A DNA stretch of 64,000 nucleotides from the NCBI GenBank assembly GCA_021648285.1, contig JAKITC010000009.1, forward strand, positions 1 to 64,000. The letters are read 5' to 3'. Positions 17,300-27,050 of the stretch are shown here, one piece after another; the stretch's first letter is position 1, and each line of letters begins with the position of its first letter. The notes beneath the pieces are model-generated. The model was not told where the DNA came from. It did not search any database and worked only from the letters and a program-made list of their open reading frames with translations. The stretch is from Sulfurimonas sp. Its GTDB lineage: Bacteria > Campylobacterota > Campylobacteria > Campylobacterales > Sulfurimonadaceae. Position numbers and translations under genes: made by a program.

Positions 17300-18397
17300 C
17301 TATTTCCACATGTTGATTAAATCTTTAAACACTTTATATAAGTCTTCAACCTCTTTTACCGTTGTTCTCTCATTTACACTATGAATTGTGTCATTTTTTA
17401 CACCAAACTCTATTACATCAATGCCAGACTCAGCAACAAACCTTGCGTCTGATGTACCGCCTGCAGTTGAGTGTTTTGGCTTAATTCCTGTCACTTTTTC
17501 AATTGACATGTCAATATTTTTCACAAGCTTTGTATCCGTATTTGTCCTAAAAGGATAAGAACCCTGCGTAAGGCGAAGCTCATAATCAAGTCCAACAAGA
17601 TTTTTAGCTACAAATTCAGTGACCTCCTTTTGAGTAGTCAAAGTTGTGTTTCTTACATTAAACATCATCTTTAGCTCGTTCGGTGTTACATTTGTCACTT
17701 CCATGCCGGAGCGGATATCTGTCACTACAAATTTGCTTGGGCTGAAAAACTCATCTCCATTATCCAAATCTACTCCTGCCATATTTGATAAAACCTGAGC
17801 TATATTATGTATGGGGTTTATAGCCTTCTGGGGGTATGCTGCATGACCTTGCTTACCCTTTAATGTGATATATCCGTTGATAGAACCGCGACGTCCTACT
17901 TTTATAGCATCACCAAAGTTAAGTTCACATGTAGGTTCGGCTACAACAACTGCATCTGGAAGCATCTCATTGTTCTCTAAAAATTCTAAAACTTTTACAG
18001 TTCCATAAGTAGCTTCACCCTCTTCATCTGAAGTAAGTAAAATTGATAATGTTCCATTAAAAGAGTCGGCTTCTTTAACGGCTTGAGTAAATGCAGCAAC
18101 ACCGCTCTTCATATCCTGAGTTCCACGCCCATAGATAGAGCCGTCTTTCTCTACTGCTTCATAAGGGTTAGTATTCCAACCCTCCCCTGCAGGTACAACA
18201 TCTACATGTCCTGCGAAACACAAGTGATCTCCATCTCCGAATTTTTTATAAATGAAAAGGTTCTTAACATCTTCTACATCTACACGAACAGCTTTAAAGT
18301 CTGGCAGATAATTTTCTATATAATCCAATAATTCACCATCGTTCGGTGTTTCGCTCTTTTGAGCTATCATATGTTTAAAAAGTTCTATAATTGTCAT
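17300..18397 (-). CDS. dapE: Succinyl-diaminopimelate desuccinylase
   Basis: 365 residues of the M20 metallopeptidase family. It hydrolyses N-succinyl-LL-diaminopimelate to LL-diaminopimelate and succinate in lysine and peptidoglycan-precursor synthesis in the cytoplasm. Metal-ligand motifs are CFAGHVDVVP, GTQDMKSG, the SDEEGEATYGT catalytic Glu block, VAEPT, and the C-terminal TAGGTSDARF. Length is typical. Its start overlaps the stop of the lipoprotein gene at 18394 by 4 bases (ATGA), implying co-translation with it. Confidence 0.95.
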   Translation of the reverse strand: MTIIELFKHMIAQKSETPNDGELLDYIENYLPDFKAVRVDVEDVKNLFIYKKFGDGDHLCFAGHVDVVPAGEGWNTNPYEAVEKDGSIYGRGTQDMKSGVAAFTQAVKEADSFNGTLSILLTSDEEGEATYGTVKVLEFLENNEMLPDAVVVAEPTCELNFGDAIKVGRRGSINGYITLKGKQGHAAYPQKAINPIHNIAQVLSNMAGVDLDNGDEFFSPSKFVVTDIRSGMEVTNVTPNELKMMFNVRNTTLTTQKEVTEFVAKNLVGLDYELRLTQGSYPFRTNTDTKLVKNIDMSIEKVTGIKPKHSTAGGTSDARFVAESGIDVIEFGVKNDTIHSVNERTTVKEVEDLYKVFKDLINMWK

Positions 18398-18741
18398 TTA
18401 GCACCCGGATTATCATAAAATATATACGGTGTTGCGTAGTCACTAATCTCAAAATATAGCTTCTTCTCTCCATCGTCAACTTTATAGTTTTGATTTAGAT
18501 CTAAATAACCATATCCATAGCGGTATGTTCTTGGTGAATTACCCTGTGTAGCCTCTGCTGTTGAGAGTTTGTCTATTTTGATAAATCTTTTTACAAGCTT
18601 CTCACCCATATAAATATCAAGTACACCATCCGTACCTGTCCAGTTTTGTATAATTCTTCCCATCTTATTCTGTGTCTCTTGCGTACACCCAGAAATCATT
18701 ATAACAACGGCAATACTAATTATTAAAACAAATTTGTTCAT
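18394..18741 (-). CDS. Small lipoprotein upstream of dapE
   Basis: 115 residues. The N-terminus is a signal peptide with lipobox MISGC, so the mature protein begins at Cys19 and is lipid-anchored. The mature part is soluble, with a strand-rich GVLDIYMGEKLVKRF and GYGYLDLNQNYKVDDGEKKLYF pattern. A conserved Campylobacterota protein of unknown function is likely. It is the first gene of a two-gene operon with dapE. Confidence 0.7.
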   Translation of the reverse strand: MNKFVLIISIAVVIMISGCTQETQNKMGRIIQNWTGTDGVLDIYMGEKLVKRFIKIDKLSTAEATQGNSPRTYRYGYGYLDLNQNYKVDDGEKKLYFEISDYATPYIFYDNPGAK

Positions 18742-18881
18742 ATATTCTCCAATTATTTAACAACTGAATTATACAACTTTTTCATTATAAATCTCTTGTT
18801 GTAAATATAATCTGTTTTTATCAGTTAAATATATGGTGTTTTATGTTACCCTTTTAAAATATAAATAATTTGGAAATAAAA

Positions 18882-19325
18882 ATGATAAGTAGACTAAAAA
18901 ATAATCGTCAAAGTTATTTCGAGACAATAACGAGTAGTTTAGAAGAGTACTCATATAGAAATAAAAGGTACCATGTGGACTTTGCCATTGCTCTTGGTCT
19001 TTGTAAAGAGAATGTTAATTTTGGTGAATTTATAAAAAGCCAAAGAAAAACTGATGAACTTATATTACTAGAGGACAATTTATGCTGTGCTATTTTTGAT
19101 TCTGCTCCGACTAAATCTGCAATAAAAGCCACTTCAAATATGCTAACAAAATTTAAAAATAAAAACTCTGATAAACAGTTATATACCGGCGTAGTTAGTT
19201 CAAAAGATTATGAGAGTGATAAAACAATGCTAAATTCTCTATTTGATATATTGGAATATTCTATAAATAACAATATGCCTGATGTAATCATGAATAAACA
19301 ACAGATAGAAATTCCTACCATATAA
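18882..19325 (+). CDS. Hypothetical cytoplasmic protein, 147 residues
   Basis: The ATG at 18882 follows a TTGGAA ribosome-binding region; the longer TTG start at 18870 overlaps that site and is rejected. The product has no membrane segment. Its middle (LCCAIFDSAPTKSAIKATSNML, then LYTGVVSSKDYESDKTMLNSLFDILEYSI) has the rhythm of a degenerate GGDEF domain, but no GG(D/E)EF motif is present, so that link is only a guess. It may be transcribed with the DksA-like gene 16 bases downstream. Confidence 0.55.
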   Translation: MISRLKNNRQSYFETITSSLEEYSYRNKRYHVDFAIALGLCKENVNFGEFIKSQRKTDELILLEDNLCCAIFDSAPTKSAIKATSNMLTKFKNKNSDKQLYTGVVSSKDYESDKTMLNSLFDILEYSINNNMPDVIMNKQQIEIPTI

Positions 19326-19341
19326 AGATCAATAAAATCTC

Positions 19342-19686
19342 ATGACTAAAATACAAAAAAAGCAGATTAAAGATAAGATTATCGAAGATATTTCATCTAT
19401 TGAAAATGAGATATCCCAACTACAAGAAAAAACAAAACCCATCACACCTGATTGTTCACTAGGACGCTTAACCAGGTTGGAAATGATTGGAGAGCAACAA
19501 GTAAATGAACATGCTCTGCATGAAGCCGAAATCAAACTCAATAAGTTAAAATATGCTATACAAAAAGTTGATAAAGACGGCTATGGTATATGTGCTGAAT
19601 GTGAAGAGGAGATTATATTTGGACGACTTATGATCTTACCGGAATCTTCACACTGTATAGCTTGTTTGTCCGAACTGGGTAACTAA
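19342..19686 (+). CDS. DksA/TraR-family zinc-finger protein
   Basis: 114 residues: an N-terminal charged coiled coil (about 1-75) followed by a C4 zinc finger CAEC...CIAC and the ICAECEEEIIFGRL signature of DksA/TraR C-termini. DksA proteins bind in the secondary channel of RNA polymerase and modulate transcription with ppGpp. The coiled-coil tip lacks the usual DxxDxA motif of true DksA, so this may be a paralogue with another role. It converges on the mutS gene with an 10-base gap. Confidence 0.8.
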   Translation: MTKIQKKQIKDKIIEDISSIENEISQLQEKTKPITPDCSLGRLTRLEMIGEQQVNEHALHEAEIKLNKLKYAIQKVDKDGYGICAECEEEIIFGRLMILPESSHCIACLSELGN

Positions 19687-19696
19687 ATTCAGGCTG

Positions 19697-22600
19697 TTAA
19701 TCCCAGTCCTCTAAAACAAAGCCATCAGATTCATCTTTTTCTTTTACTTCATTTATCTCAGGCTCTTCTGCTATAACTGCCTGAGTCTTACTAATTTGCT
19801 CTTCAAACTTTAGCTCTAAACCATTTGACGTCATAACAAAACCATCTACTTTTATTTTGCCATCATGTATCTCTTTATGATGATCTTTACATAGCGGAAC
19901 AAGATTATGCTTGGAGTCTTTATGAAAGTGTCCTATAAACCCTGCAGTATCTGCTAAAGACTTATGATTAATATGGTGAACATCTTCAGCCATTGCTCCA
20001 CAAATCACACACTTAGTCACATAGAGGTCTTTGTTGTACTTACTTGTCTTTTTCTTCACAAGAAGTTCTAACTCATCAAAATCTTTTGCTAATCTTTTTC
20101 TGATTTTATTTGCTGTATCTAAAAACTCACTATCCATATGAAGCGATTTGGCAAATTCCAAACCATATATGCTGCTTCCGCTTCCCGCTTGCAGAATTCT
20201 GTTAAAGAGCAGTGTATCTTTTTCCTCATCATACTCAACACTAAGATGCAGATCAACTACATTGCCCAGGCTTGTAATCTCTTTCATTGTTGAGAGCTGG
20301 TGAAGGTGTGTTGCAAACAAAAACAGTGAACGAAGCTTTGCCAGTTTTATAATCGCACTTGAGACTATCGCTACACCTGATAGTGTCTCTGTTCCGTGAC
20401 TTATCTCATCTCCAAGTATCAAAGAACGGGCTGTTGCGCGATTGAAAATATTTTTTAACTCCAACATCTCAACTGCAAAAGTTGAAAGCCCTTTAGAGAG
20501 ATTGTCTTTTGAGACTATTCTTGTAAATAGCGAATCCAATAAAGAAAACTTCATAACAGCAGCACTAACAAAAAAGCCTGATTGCGCCATAAGGCTAGCT
20601 ATTCCTATACTTTTCATCAAAGATGACTTTCCACTGGAGTTGATTCCGTACAGTAAAACACCATTGATGTCATGTCCATCATGAACACCAACTTCAAGCA
20701 TTACAGTTTCAGGATAAGGCAAATCCATATAAGAACGATTACCCATTACTATATCATTTGGAATATATATTCCGCTTCTCTCTTGTACTTCGATAAGTGG
20801 ATGACGAAGTTGCATAATCTGCATGAAGTTTTCATCTTCTTGGACATCAACTATCATCGGTCTTGAGTGTTTGTACAGTCGTGCAACTTTTGATGAGCTT
20901 ACACCTACATCCAAATCAGCTACATAAGAGATAACACGGTCAAAAAGCAGAGAATATCGTCTCTCATAAACTTCTTGAAGCTGGGTATATCTATCTCTAA
21001 CCAAAGAGACAATTTTACGACGATTTTTCATAATATTGTCTGATAGATTGTCCGTAAAATCTGATGTTATCTTTACACTGTTAGTAAGTTTTTTAACACT
21101 GTACTCTTTAAAATCATCGCTCTTTTTAAATTCATCTTCTATCATAGAGAATCTGTTTTTACTCAAAGATATATAATAACCCTCTTTCTCTAAAAGACCG
21201 AGTGTAACCAAACGGTTTGAACTCCCGGCATTAGAACTCTCTAGTAACAACTCAATTTTTTCCATTATATCTTTAAAGGCTATTAGCATAGTAGAATTTT
21301 CTTTCACTAAAGTGTCAATTGCCTCATCAACACCGTTCATTAAAAAGTTTTCATCTATGGTTGCATTTGTAAAGCGACGAGAAACATCCAAGTCTATACT
21401 TTTTGATATATCTCTTAAAAACTCATCTAGTTCACTCTCATGAAAAGGTGTCTTTTGGATTTTATGTTTTTTTACATAAAGCATCAACTCTTTTACACTA
21501 AGCATTGACTCATAGATGTGGTTCATCTCAAAAGGATGCAGTCTTCCCAAATCAAGTCTTCTTGATAGTCTCTCAAGGTCATAAACACCACGCATTGTCT
21601 CATCCAGGTAGCGTGTGTGTGATGAAACTCTCTCTATTAGATTGTATCTGCGCTCTAGCTCATCTTTTTCCATAATCGGATTTAGAAGTCTCTCTTTTAA
21701 AAGACGGCGACCGATAGCGGTTGAGCTTCTATCCATCATCTTCAAAAGTGTGAACTCTTTTTTGTCTTTAGATACTACACCCATCTGCTCCAATGCACTA
21801 TTTCCAAGGTACATAAAACGGCGATTATCTATGATATTTGGACGATCTAATTTTTGAACTATATGCATGTCATGCTCGATTACAAAGTGAATAAGTATTG
21901 CCAATGATTCTGTAATCATCGGACTTCTCTCTAAATCTAAATGTTCTATTGGCGATAAAAGTGAGCGAACTTGATAAACTTCACGAAACAGCTTATTTTG
22001 AAAATCTATCTTTGGTCTTTGGTTGTTCACGCTGTAGTGATAGTGCTCTTGAATTTCTAGGTATTGAATGACATGTCGCTGATCATCAATCCCATCTAAA
22101 AATGTAATAACAACTTCTGAAGTGCGATAAATATTTAGAAGATTAAACACCTCATCTAAGGCATAAGATGGATCTTCACTTGTTCCATGCCCTTCATAAA
22201 GCCAAGTCTTTCCGGTTGTAACATCTATGGCAGAGTACCCAACTGTGTAAATATCTCTGTGTTTATCAACTAATAGCGAAACTATGTAATTATCATCATT
22301 ATCAATAATATGATCAAAATTTGTCCCAGGAGAGACAATCTGTGCTATATATCTGCTTATTTTAGGAGGATTGCCCTTCTGTTTTACTACTATAACAGTA
22401 TATTTTTGCTCTGATATTAGACGATTTAAATATCTCTCAAATGAGACAGCAGGAACACCTGCTAAGAGTGGGTTTTTGTCAGAGTTTTCAATGATATTCT
22501 TATTTTTTTTGGTTAGTTGAATATTTAGAAGTTCAGCAATCTCTTTTGCTTTACCTATCTGTTCATCATCATTATTTACTTCATAGACCTCAAAAAAAGT

Positions 22601-22729
22601 CCCTATTTCCATAAATACAACAGTGTCATTTCCATATTTTTCTTCAAAATATCTCTGCAAATCGAAATATGTCTGAGTTAACAACCTGTCTTTATTGTCT
22701 AAAATAGAGCTTACATCTGATGAACGCAT
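19697..22729 (-). CDS. MutS7-type mismatch repair ATPase fused to an HNH endonuclease
   Basis: 1010 residues, longer than the usual 850-880 of MutS. Mismatch-binding domain: [10 protein letters not shown] with F-x-E at 45-47. Connector, core and clamp domains follow. The ATPase has Walker [10 protein letters not shown] (695-703) and Walker B LILGDE (770-775). A C-terminal HNH nuclease begins at CVIC (907-910) and includes VHHINH and the [12 protein letters not shown] segment. This architecture matches MutS7, known from epsilonproteobacteria, mimiviruses and octocoral mitochondria, where the nuclease may supply the nicking step that MutL/MutH provides elsewhere. No mutL is nearby. Confidence 0.92.
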   Translation of the reverse strand: MRSSDVSSILDNKDRLLTQTYFDLQRYFEEKYGNDTVVFMEIGTFFEVYEVNNDDEQIGKAKEIAELLNIQLTKKNKNIIENSDKNPLLAGVPAVSFERYLNRLISEQKYTVIVVKQKGNPPKISRYIAQIVSPGTNFDHIIDNDDNYIVSLLVDKHRDIYTVGYSAIDVTTGKTWLYEGHGTSEDPSYALDEVFNLLNIYRTSEVVITFLDGIDDQRHVIQYLEIQEHYHYSVNNQRPKIDFQNKLFREVYQVRSLLSPIEHLDLERSPMITESLAILIHFVIEHDMHIVQKLDRPNIIDNRRFMYLGNSALEQMGVVSKDKKEFTLLKMMDRSSTAIGRRLLKERLLNPIMEKDELERRYNLIERVSSHTRYLDETMRGVYDLERLSRRLDLGRLHPFEMNHIYESMLSVKELMLYVKKHKIQKTPFHESELDEFLRDISKSIDLDVSRRFTNATIDENFLMNGVDEAIDTLVKENSTMLIAFKDIMEKIELLLESSNAGSSNRLVTLGLLEKEGYYISLSKNRFSMIEDEFKKSDDFKEYSVKKLTNSVKITSDFTDNLSDNIMKNRRKIVSLVRDRYTQLQEVYERRYSLLFDRVISYVADLDVGVSSSKVARLYKHSRPMIVDVQEDENFMQIMQLRHPLIEVQERSGIYIPNDIVMGNRSYMDLPYPETVMLEVGVHDGHDINGVLLYGINSSGKSSLMKSIGIASLMAQSGFFVSAAVMKFSLLDSLFTRIVSKDNLSKGLSTFAVEMLELKNIFNRATARSLILGDEISHGTETLSGVAIVSSAIIKLAKLRSLFLFATHLHQLSTMKEITSLGNVVDLHLSVEYDEEKDTLLFNRILQAGSGSSIYGLEFAKSLHMDSEFLDTANKIRKRLAKDFDELELLVKKKTSKYNKDLYVTKCVICGAMAEDVHHINHKSLADTAGFIGHFHKDSKHNLVPLCKDHHKEIHDGKIKVDGFVMTSNGLELKFEEQISKTQAVIAEEPEINEVKEKDESDGFVLEDWD

Positions 22730-22777
22730 TTTATACCAATTCCACTGTTTTTATAGTTATGATTATATCATATCTAG

Positions 22778-22813
22778 CTACATGTCATCTGAATATAGCA
22801 TATAGTTGTTTTT
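22778..22813. repeat. Orphan copy of the 3' end of the NIT-GGDEF gene (36 bp)
   Basis: These 36 bases match 23969-24004 with one mismatch in the same orientation. In the intact gene they are exactly the last 12 codons including the stop. Outside the 36 bases the two places do not match. The pair encloses 1.15 kb of relic DNA, the pattern left when an element integrates at a gene's 3' end and restores it. Confidence 0.7.
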
Positions 22814-23043
22814 GATGAGTATATGATTCTTTTAAGATCTTTTCCTGCTTTTAATCTTGGTCACATAGTTATATCTTCTTGTACAACATTTGAGTTTAGA
22901 TCATACTTTGTAGTTTGAGTACATTATACCACCCCAAAAAGTCAAGACAACATTTCCAAATTCCTTATTCACCTTTAGACCTGTTACCTTATGAAACTTT
23001 TACATCAGGTTTGATGTAGTTTTCATCATTACTCTGTAAACTC

Positions 23044-23322
23044 TCAAAGTAAACAGTCATAGGTTTTTTGTACTATACCAAATGAGTTATATGAATAACT
23101 CTCTACTATATTTCCACTTGAATCAGTTACTGCTACAACTGAGTATTGTCTATCTTTTAGGTAGTAGTATGTCTCAATATTGTATGTGTATGCTATGGGG
23201 TCATCTATATAACTTGCATATATATATATGAGTTTGTTAGAGTATTATCTACATACTCCTATATTACTTGGTTGTTGTTATAGATGTATTCTGTAGTAGT
23301 ACCATTTACAATTTTAAGAAGT
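23044..23322 (-). pseudogene. RHS/YD-repeat protein core fragment
   Basis: Reading the minus strand from 23322, one frame gives GTTTEYIYNNNQVI, a TAG, then EYVDNTLTNSYIY. After a frame change near 23210 it continues YIDDPIAYTY, TYYYLKDRQYSVVAV, TDSSGNIVESYSYNSFG, to a TGA at 23044-23046. This is the highly conserved RHS repeat-associated core region. At least one nonsense codon and one frameshift are present, and the long upstream repeats and downstream toxin tip are gone, so it is dead. RHS proteins are large secreted polymorphic toxins. Confidence 0.8.
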
Positions 23323-23335
23323 TAATATTATTTAT

Positions 23336-23428
23336 TTAATGTACTGCTTTATCTTTTGTAGATAAATATGCTTCATAACTAAAAAAGATTATTACCCCTA
23401 GTGTTATAATACTTATAATATTTTCCAT
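23336..23428 (-). CDS. Tiny membrane protein, 30 residues
   Basis: ATG (23426-23428) follows a perfect GGAGGA ribosome-binding site located within the last codons of the 23431 gene. The product MENIISIITLGVIIFFSYEA and ten more residues is one transmembrane helix with a short charged tail. Two bases separate it from the upstream stop, so the two are surely co-translated. It is too short for ordinary ORF calling. Confidence 0.6.
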   Translation of the reverse strand: MENIISIITLGVIIFFSYEAYLSTKDKAVH

Positions 23429-23430
23429 AA

Positions 23431-23658
23431 TTATAATTCCTCCAATGAATTTATTTTATTTAGTATAGATTTATTTAAAAAATGTACTAAAGCAACTAAC
23501 CATGCAACACCTATTAATGAAATAATTGACCTAACAGTTGATAGTTCATCAAAATTACTGCTTAACCATCCTAATAAACTAATTAGCGTAACTACAGATA
23601 TACCTAGCCACACCTTTAAATAATTTATCTTTTCTTTTATTAAATCTATTCTTGCCAT
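23431..23658 (-). CDS. Small two-helix membrane protein, 75 residues
   Basis: An N-terminal charged stretch (MARIDLIKEKINYLKVW) leads into two hydrophobic helices (about 17-33 and 43-63) and a C-terminal KINSLEEL. Small proteins with this LIKEKI...L(K)xW and LNKxILxKIxxLEEL layout recur in Campylobacterota accessory regions; their function is unknown. It forms a two-gene operon with the 30-residue protein and lies in the relic region between the 36-bp repeats. Confidence 0.65.
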   Translation of the reverse strand: MARIDLIKEKINYLKVWLGISVVTLISLLGWLSSNFDELSTVRSIISLIGVAWLVALVHFLNKSILNKINSLEEL

Positions 23659-23767
23659 GTACTATTATATCATAAGTTATTGTTCTTATTATATTCACAA
23701 TTTTTAGTTTTTACACCTTTAAAGTTTGGACTTAATTATATATCTTTCTTGTTCTTGGCATGTGAAA

Positions 23768-23962
23768 ATGCGACTTAATTAAAAAAACGGGTGCTTACTT
23801 TTCTACTTTTTTTTAAGATTCATAATACTACAAATGCATTAGATGGTGGAGTATTCTCTCCTATGAAAAAACTGCTAAAGGTACAAAATGGATTTACTAA
23901 AAGTCTGAAGCTGAAAATGGTTGATGATTATTTAGGAGCCCGATTTTTTCATTAAGTCTCAT
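23768..23962 (+). mobile_element. Short IS remnant with inverted-repeat ends (195 bp)
   Basis: Bases 23768-23795 and 23935-23962 are imperfect inverted copies (outer part gacttaat-aaaaaa-cggg). Between them, frame +1 from about 23827 encodes TNALDGGVFSPMKKLL and FTKSLKLKMVDDYL, the tail of the same transposase as at 14834-15223. Everything upstream in the IS is deleted. The right end lies 7 bases from the stop codon of the NIT-GGDEF gene. Confidence 0.65.
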
Positions 23963-23968
23963 CTTTAA

Positions 23969-24004
23969 CTACATGTCATCTGAATAAAGCATATAGTTGT
24001 TTTT
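23969..24004. repeat. 36-bp repeat, copy inside the NIT-GGDEF gene
   Basis: This copy forms the last 12 codons of the gene at 23969-26311. Its partner is at 22778-22813. Confidence 0.7.
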
Positions 24005-26311
24005 ACCTCTCTCTTTTACTTTATACATCATTTCATCAGCATTTTTAAGCAATGATTCTCTATCTTGAGCATCTCTTGGATAAATACTAATTCCTATACT
24101 AACAGATATAAAGTCACACTCTGCATTTTTTAGCTCATATTTATGTTGTATATCCTCTATAATATTTTTTGCTATTTGTTTAACATCAGCTGCACCATGG
24201 ATATTAGGCAAAATGATTATAAACTCATCTCCACCAATACGCACTACGCTATCTACCTCACGAACACATTTTAAAAATCGTTGTGCAACCTCTTTTAGTA
24301 TTCTATCACCGCATTCATGACCAAAAGTATCGTTAGCCATTTTAAATCCATCTAAATCTAAAAACATTAGGGCCAACTTGCTTCCGTTTCTCTTTGTAAC
24401 TTTTAACTCATGTTCTAAAATTGACATTCCATTATTTCTATTTGGCAATCCTGTTAGTTCATCATAATTTGCCTGATAAAATATTTTCTCCTCATTTGCT
24501 TTTTTTAGAGTAATATCGCGAAAAACTTTTAGATATTTACTTATATTATTATCTTTGTCTTTTATAATAGAGATACTTGAGAGCTCAGAATATATTTCAC
24601 CGTTTTTTCTTATACTATTAGATTCACCTTCCCATATACCGTTTTTTTTCAACTCATTCTCAATATTTACATAAAAAAGTTGATTATTATCTTCTACATG
24701 TAAAATTGAATAATGTCTATCTTTTACCTCATCAAAACTATAACCTGTTATTCTGCTGAAAGCTGGATTTACAGCTTCAACCTCCATTTTAAAGTTAAGG
24801 ATAATCACCCCTTCATTAATACTGTTAAAAACTTCTGATGAAAGCTTCTGATTTAATTCGGCTTCATTTCTATCTTTAATCAGTTTATTAAAGGCCTTTT
24901 GTAAGTCTGAGAGTTCATCTGAGCCTTTTAATTTAAATATATAGTCGTAATCACCTGTTTTGCGCATTTTATTCATCATATTTGTTGTACTGATAAGGTC
25001 ATTTACTACCCTTTGCATTATCAAAATACCTAAAACTGGTGACATAAATACTATTATAAAAGTTATAATTGAAAAAATAGCGATTTCTTTAGCTATACGC
25101 TTTTTTTCATCTCTAGATTTTTTTAAGATATCATCTTGTAGCTCATCGCTTACTTTTTTAATTAAATTTATTCGCTGGGTTGATTTTTTCCACCACTCGT
25201 TTACAGATATATCATTTATATTTTCACATAAATAATTTATTGCATTAACAGCTGGCATATCATCTATTTTAACTATATTATCTATCTCAAAAATATTTTT
25301 TCTCTCTTTTTTCATGTTTATAATGATTGGAAGCATCTTTGCATATTTTTGTATTGTCTCTTTTATAATTAAAATTTTATCTCTATCTGCCTCACTAAAT
25401 TGCTCTAAAAGATAATACTTATCTATAATATTAAGAGCCTCTCTATAATTTTTTTCAAATGATTCTATTAAATTTTCATCACCACGAATAAGATAATTTT
25501 TAAAATTATGTACCATCCCCTTTAAGCCTAAAAGAGGCAGTAAGTCGTTAATAAAATAATTTCTGTATATTTTATATTGTACAGATCGAATAAGCTTATT
25601 AACATCTTTTACTACCGGCTGCTGAAATTGTTTCTTTAATTTTTTTTGATACTCCAACGGTGCAGTATTGTAAAATGTATCCAGCAATTGGTTAAATCTA
25701 TTGGTATATTCATTTACAAGCATATATTTTTTTGCATCCAGCTTCTTAGCTTCAAAAACACTGCTTAGCATTCCTCTCTCTTTTGCAGCACTCTCCTGAA
25801 GTAACAATAAAATTTGATGTGCGTTATGTTCTTTGTGCAATATCCTATCTTGTCCACTATAAAAAAGAGTCTTTTCAAGATTTAAATACTCACTTATGAT
25901 ATCTGAGTAAGATTCAAAGATATCAAGACCTTCATTATTATCTATCTTCATGCGAATATAATTAAGTTGATTAAAACCTTTATCTATAATACTTTTTTCT
26001 CTTGATACGTTACTAAAAGAGTAATCAATACTTTGAAAAAACAGGTCAAACTTCTTATTTGTATTCTCTCTTTTGTTTTTCATTTTTTCTATATATACAG
26101 GATTATAGTTTTCTAAATAACTACTGCCTCTTTCAAGCTGTATTGCATATATTAAATTTGATAATTTCGTAGAGATTTTGATAGCATTGCTTGATTCATC
26201 TAATATTTTATACTGCTCATATTTTCCAAAAAAAGTATATACTCCAAGAGTAGCCATGGAGAAGAGAAGGGGCAATAACATCAATAATAATCTAATTTTT
26301 ATTTTACTCAT
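23969..26311 (-). CDS. Membrane diguanylate cyclase: NIT-HAMP-PAS-GGDEF
   Basis: 780 residues. A first membrane helix (about 6-28) is followed by a large periplasmic domain of the nitrate/nitrite-sensing NIT type (LIYAIQLERGSSYLEN and QESAAKERGMLSSVF). A second helix comes near 420-445, then a HAMP-like linker, a PAS domain (about 490-610, FSRITGYSFDEVKDRHYSI) and a GGDEF domain with intact RIGGDEF near 694 and NYDELTGLPNR at its start. It should make c-di-GMP from GTP. No EAL domain is present. The last 12 codons are duplicated at 22778. A related NIT protein lies at 27051 across the ppsA remnant. Confidence 0.9.
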   Translation of the reverse strand: MSKIKIRLLLMLLPLLFSMATLGVYTFFGKYEQYKILDESSNAIKISTKLSNLIYAIQLERGSSYLENYNPVYIEKMKNKRENTNKKFDLFFQSIDYSFSNVSREKSIIDKGFNQLNYIRMKIDNNEGLDIFESYSDIISEYLNLEKTLFYSGQDRILHKEHNAHQILLLLQESAAKERGMLSSVFEAKKLDAKKYMLVNEYTNRFNQLLDTFYNTAPLEYQKKLKKQFQQPVVKDVNKLIRSVQYKIYRNYFINDLLPLLGLKGMVHNFKNYLIRGDENLIESFEKNYREALNIIDKYYLLEQFSEADRDKILIIKETIQKYAKMLPIIINMKKERKNIFEIDNIVKIDDMPAVNAINYLCENINDISVNEWWKKSTQRINLIKKVSDELQDDILKKSRDEKKRIAKEIAIFSIITFIIVFMSPVLGILIMQRVVNDLISTTNMMNKMRKTGDYDYIFKLKGSDELSDLQKAFNKLIKDRNEAELNQKLSSEVFNSINEGVIILNFKMEVEAVNPAFSRITGYSFDEVKDRHYSILHVEDNNQLFYVNIENELKKNGIWEGESNSIRKNGEIYSELSSISIIKDKDNNISKYLKVFRDITLKKANEEKIFYQANYDELTGLPNRNNGMSILEHELKVTKRNGSKLALMFLDLDGFKMANDTFGHECGDRILKEVAQRFLKCVREVDSVVRIGGDEFIIILPNIHGAADVKQIAKNIIEDIQHKYELKNAECDFISVSIGISIYPRDAQDRESLLKNADEMMYKVKERGKNNYMLYSDDM

Positions 26312-26438
26312 GAAATCTCATTTCAAAAACATATTTTACAATACGCTCACTACATAAGTTGATTCTAACGCAACAGAACTTTACCAAACCTATTATTTTT
26401 GTGATACAATTAAATTGTAAGGAGAAGAAAATTCTCTC

Positions 26439-26904
26439 TTTTATGACACCACATACTAATGCCAAAGAGTTTTTCTTGCAAAAACTAAGTGAAGGCATAG
26501 GTACGATTGCTGCGGCTTTTTATCCAAAAACTGCCATTATAAGAACAAGTGATTTTAGGAGTAACGAGTATAGAAATATGCCGGGTGGACTTAAATATGA
26601 AGCTGTTGAAGAGAACCAGATGATAGGTTTTCGCGGTGCAAGTCGCTACTACGATGAAAGCTACAAAGAAGCATTTGAGTGGGAATGTGAAGCCCTAAAG
26701 AGAGTTCGTGATGACATGGGAATGACAAATATTAAAATAATACTCCCGTTTGTGCGTACCCCTGATGAAGGTAAAAAAGTTATAGAGATTACTCAGTTTT
26801 TAGTAGAAAATGGAATTGATTCCATATCTCTGAATCCAGACTCTTTATATAAGATGTATAAATGTGGTAAGTTTTATAGAGAATGCTTTATAAAATTTTA
26901 CTGA
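26439..26904 (+). pseudogene. ppsA: Phosphoenolpyruvate synthase C-terminal remnant with internal deletion
   Basis: The frame encodes [54 protein letters not shown] and [21 protein letters not shown], a near-perfect match to the PEP-binding domain of PpsA. It then jumps directly to [17 protein letters not shown], the extreme C-terminus of the family. The roughly 120 residues between, with the catalytic Cys region, are missing, as are the first 500 or more residues. It is therefore a relic. A promoter-like GATACAAT and a GTAAGGAG sequence precede it at 26400-26423, so a truncated product might still be made; the ORF itself opens at 26359. Confidence 0.8.
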
Positions 26905-27050
26905 CAAATCGATGTTAATTATATCATTACAGTAGTAACATTTTTTTTTAAAATGACAAACATGTGTAAAATTATTTACATATCAATACTATATTTTACT
27001 TTTTTGCTAAATTTAAACACTCTCTAGTAATTTTATACTAGAATTACCAT

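Noticed and set aside
22778-22813. Second GGDEF gene ending here
   Set aside because: Homology to the GGDEF gene stops after 36 bases; no upstream GGDEF sequence exists.
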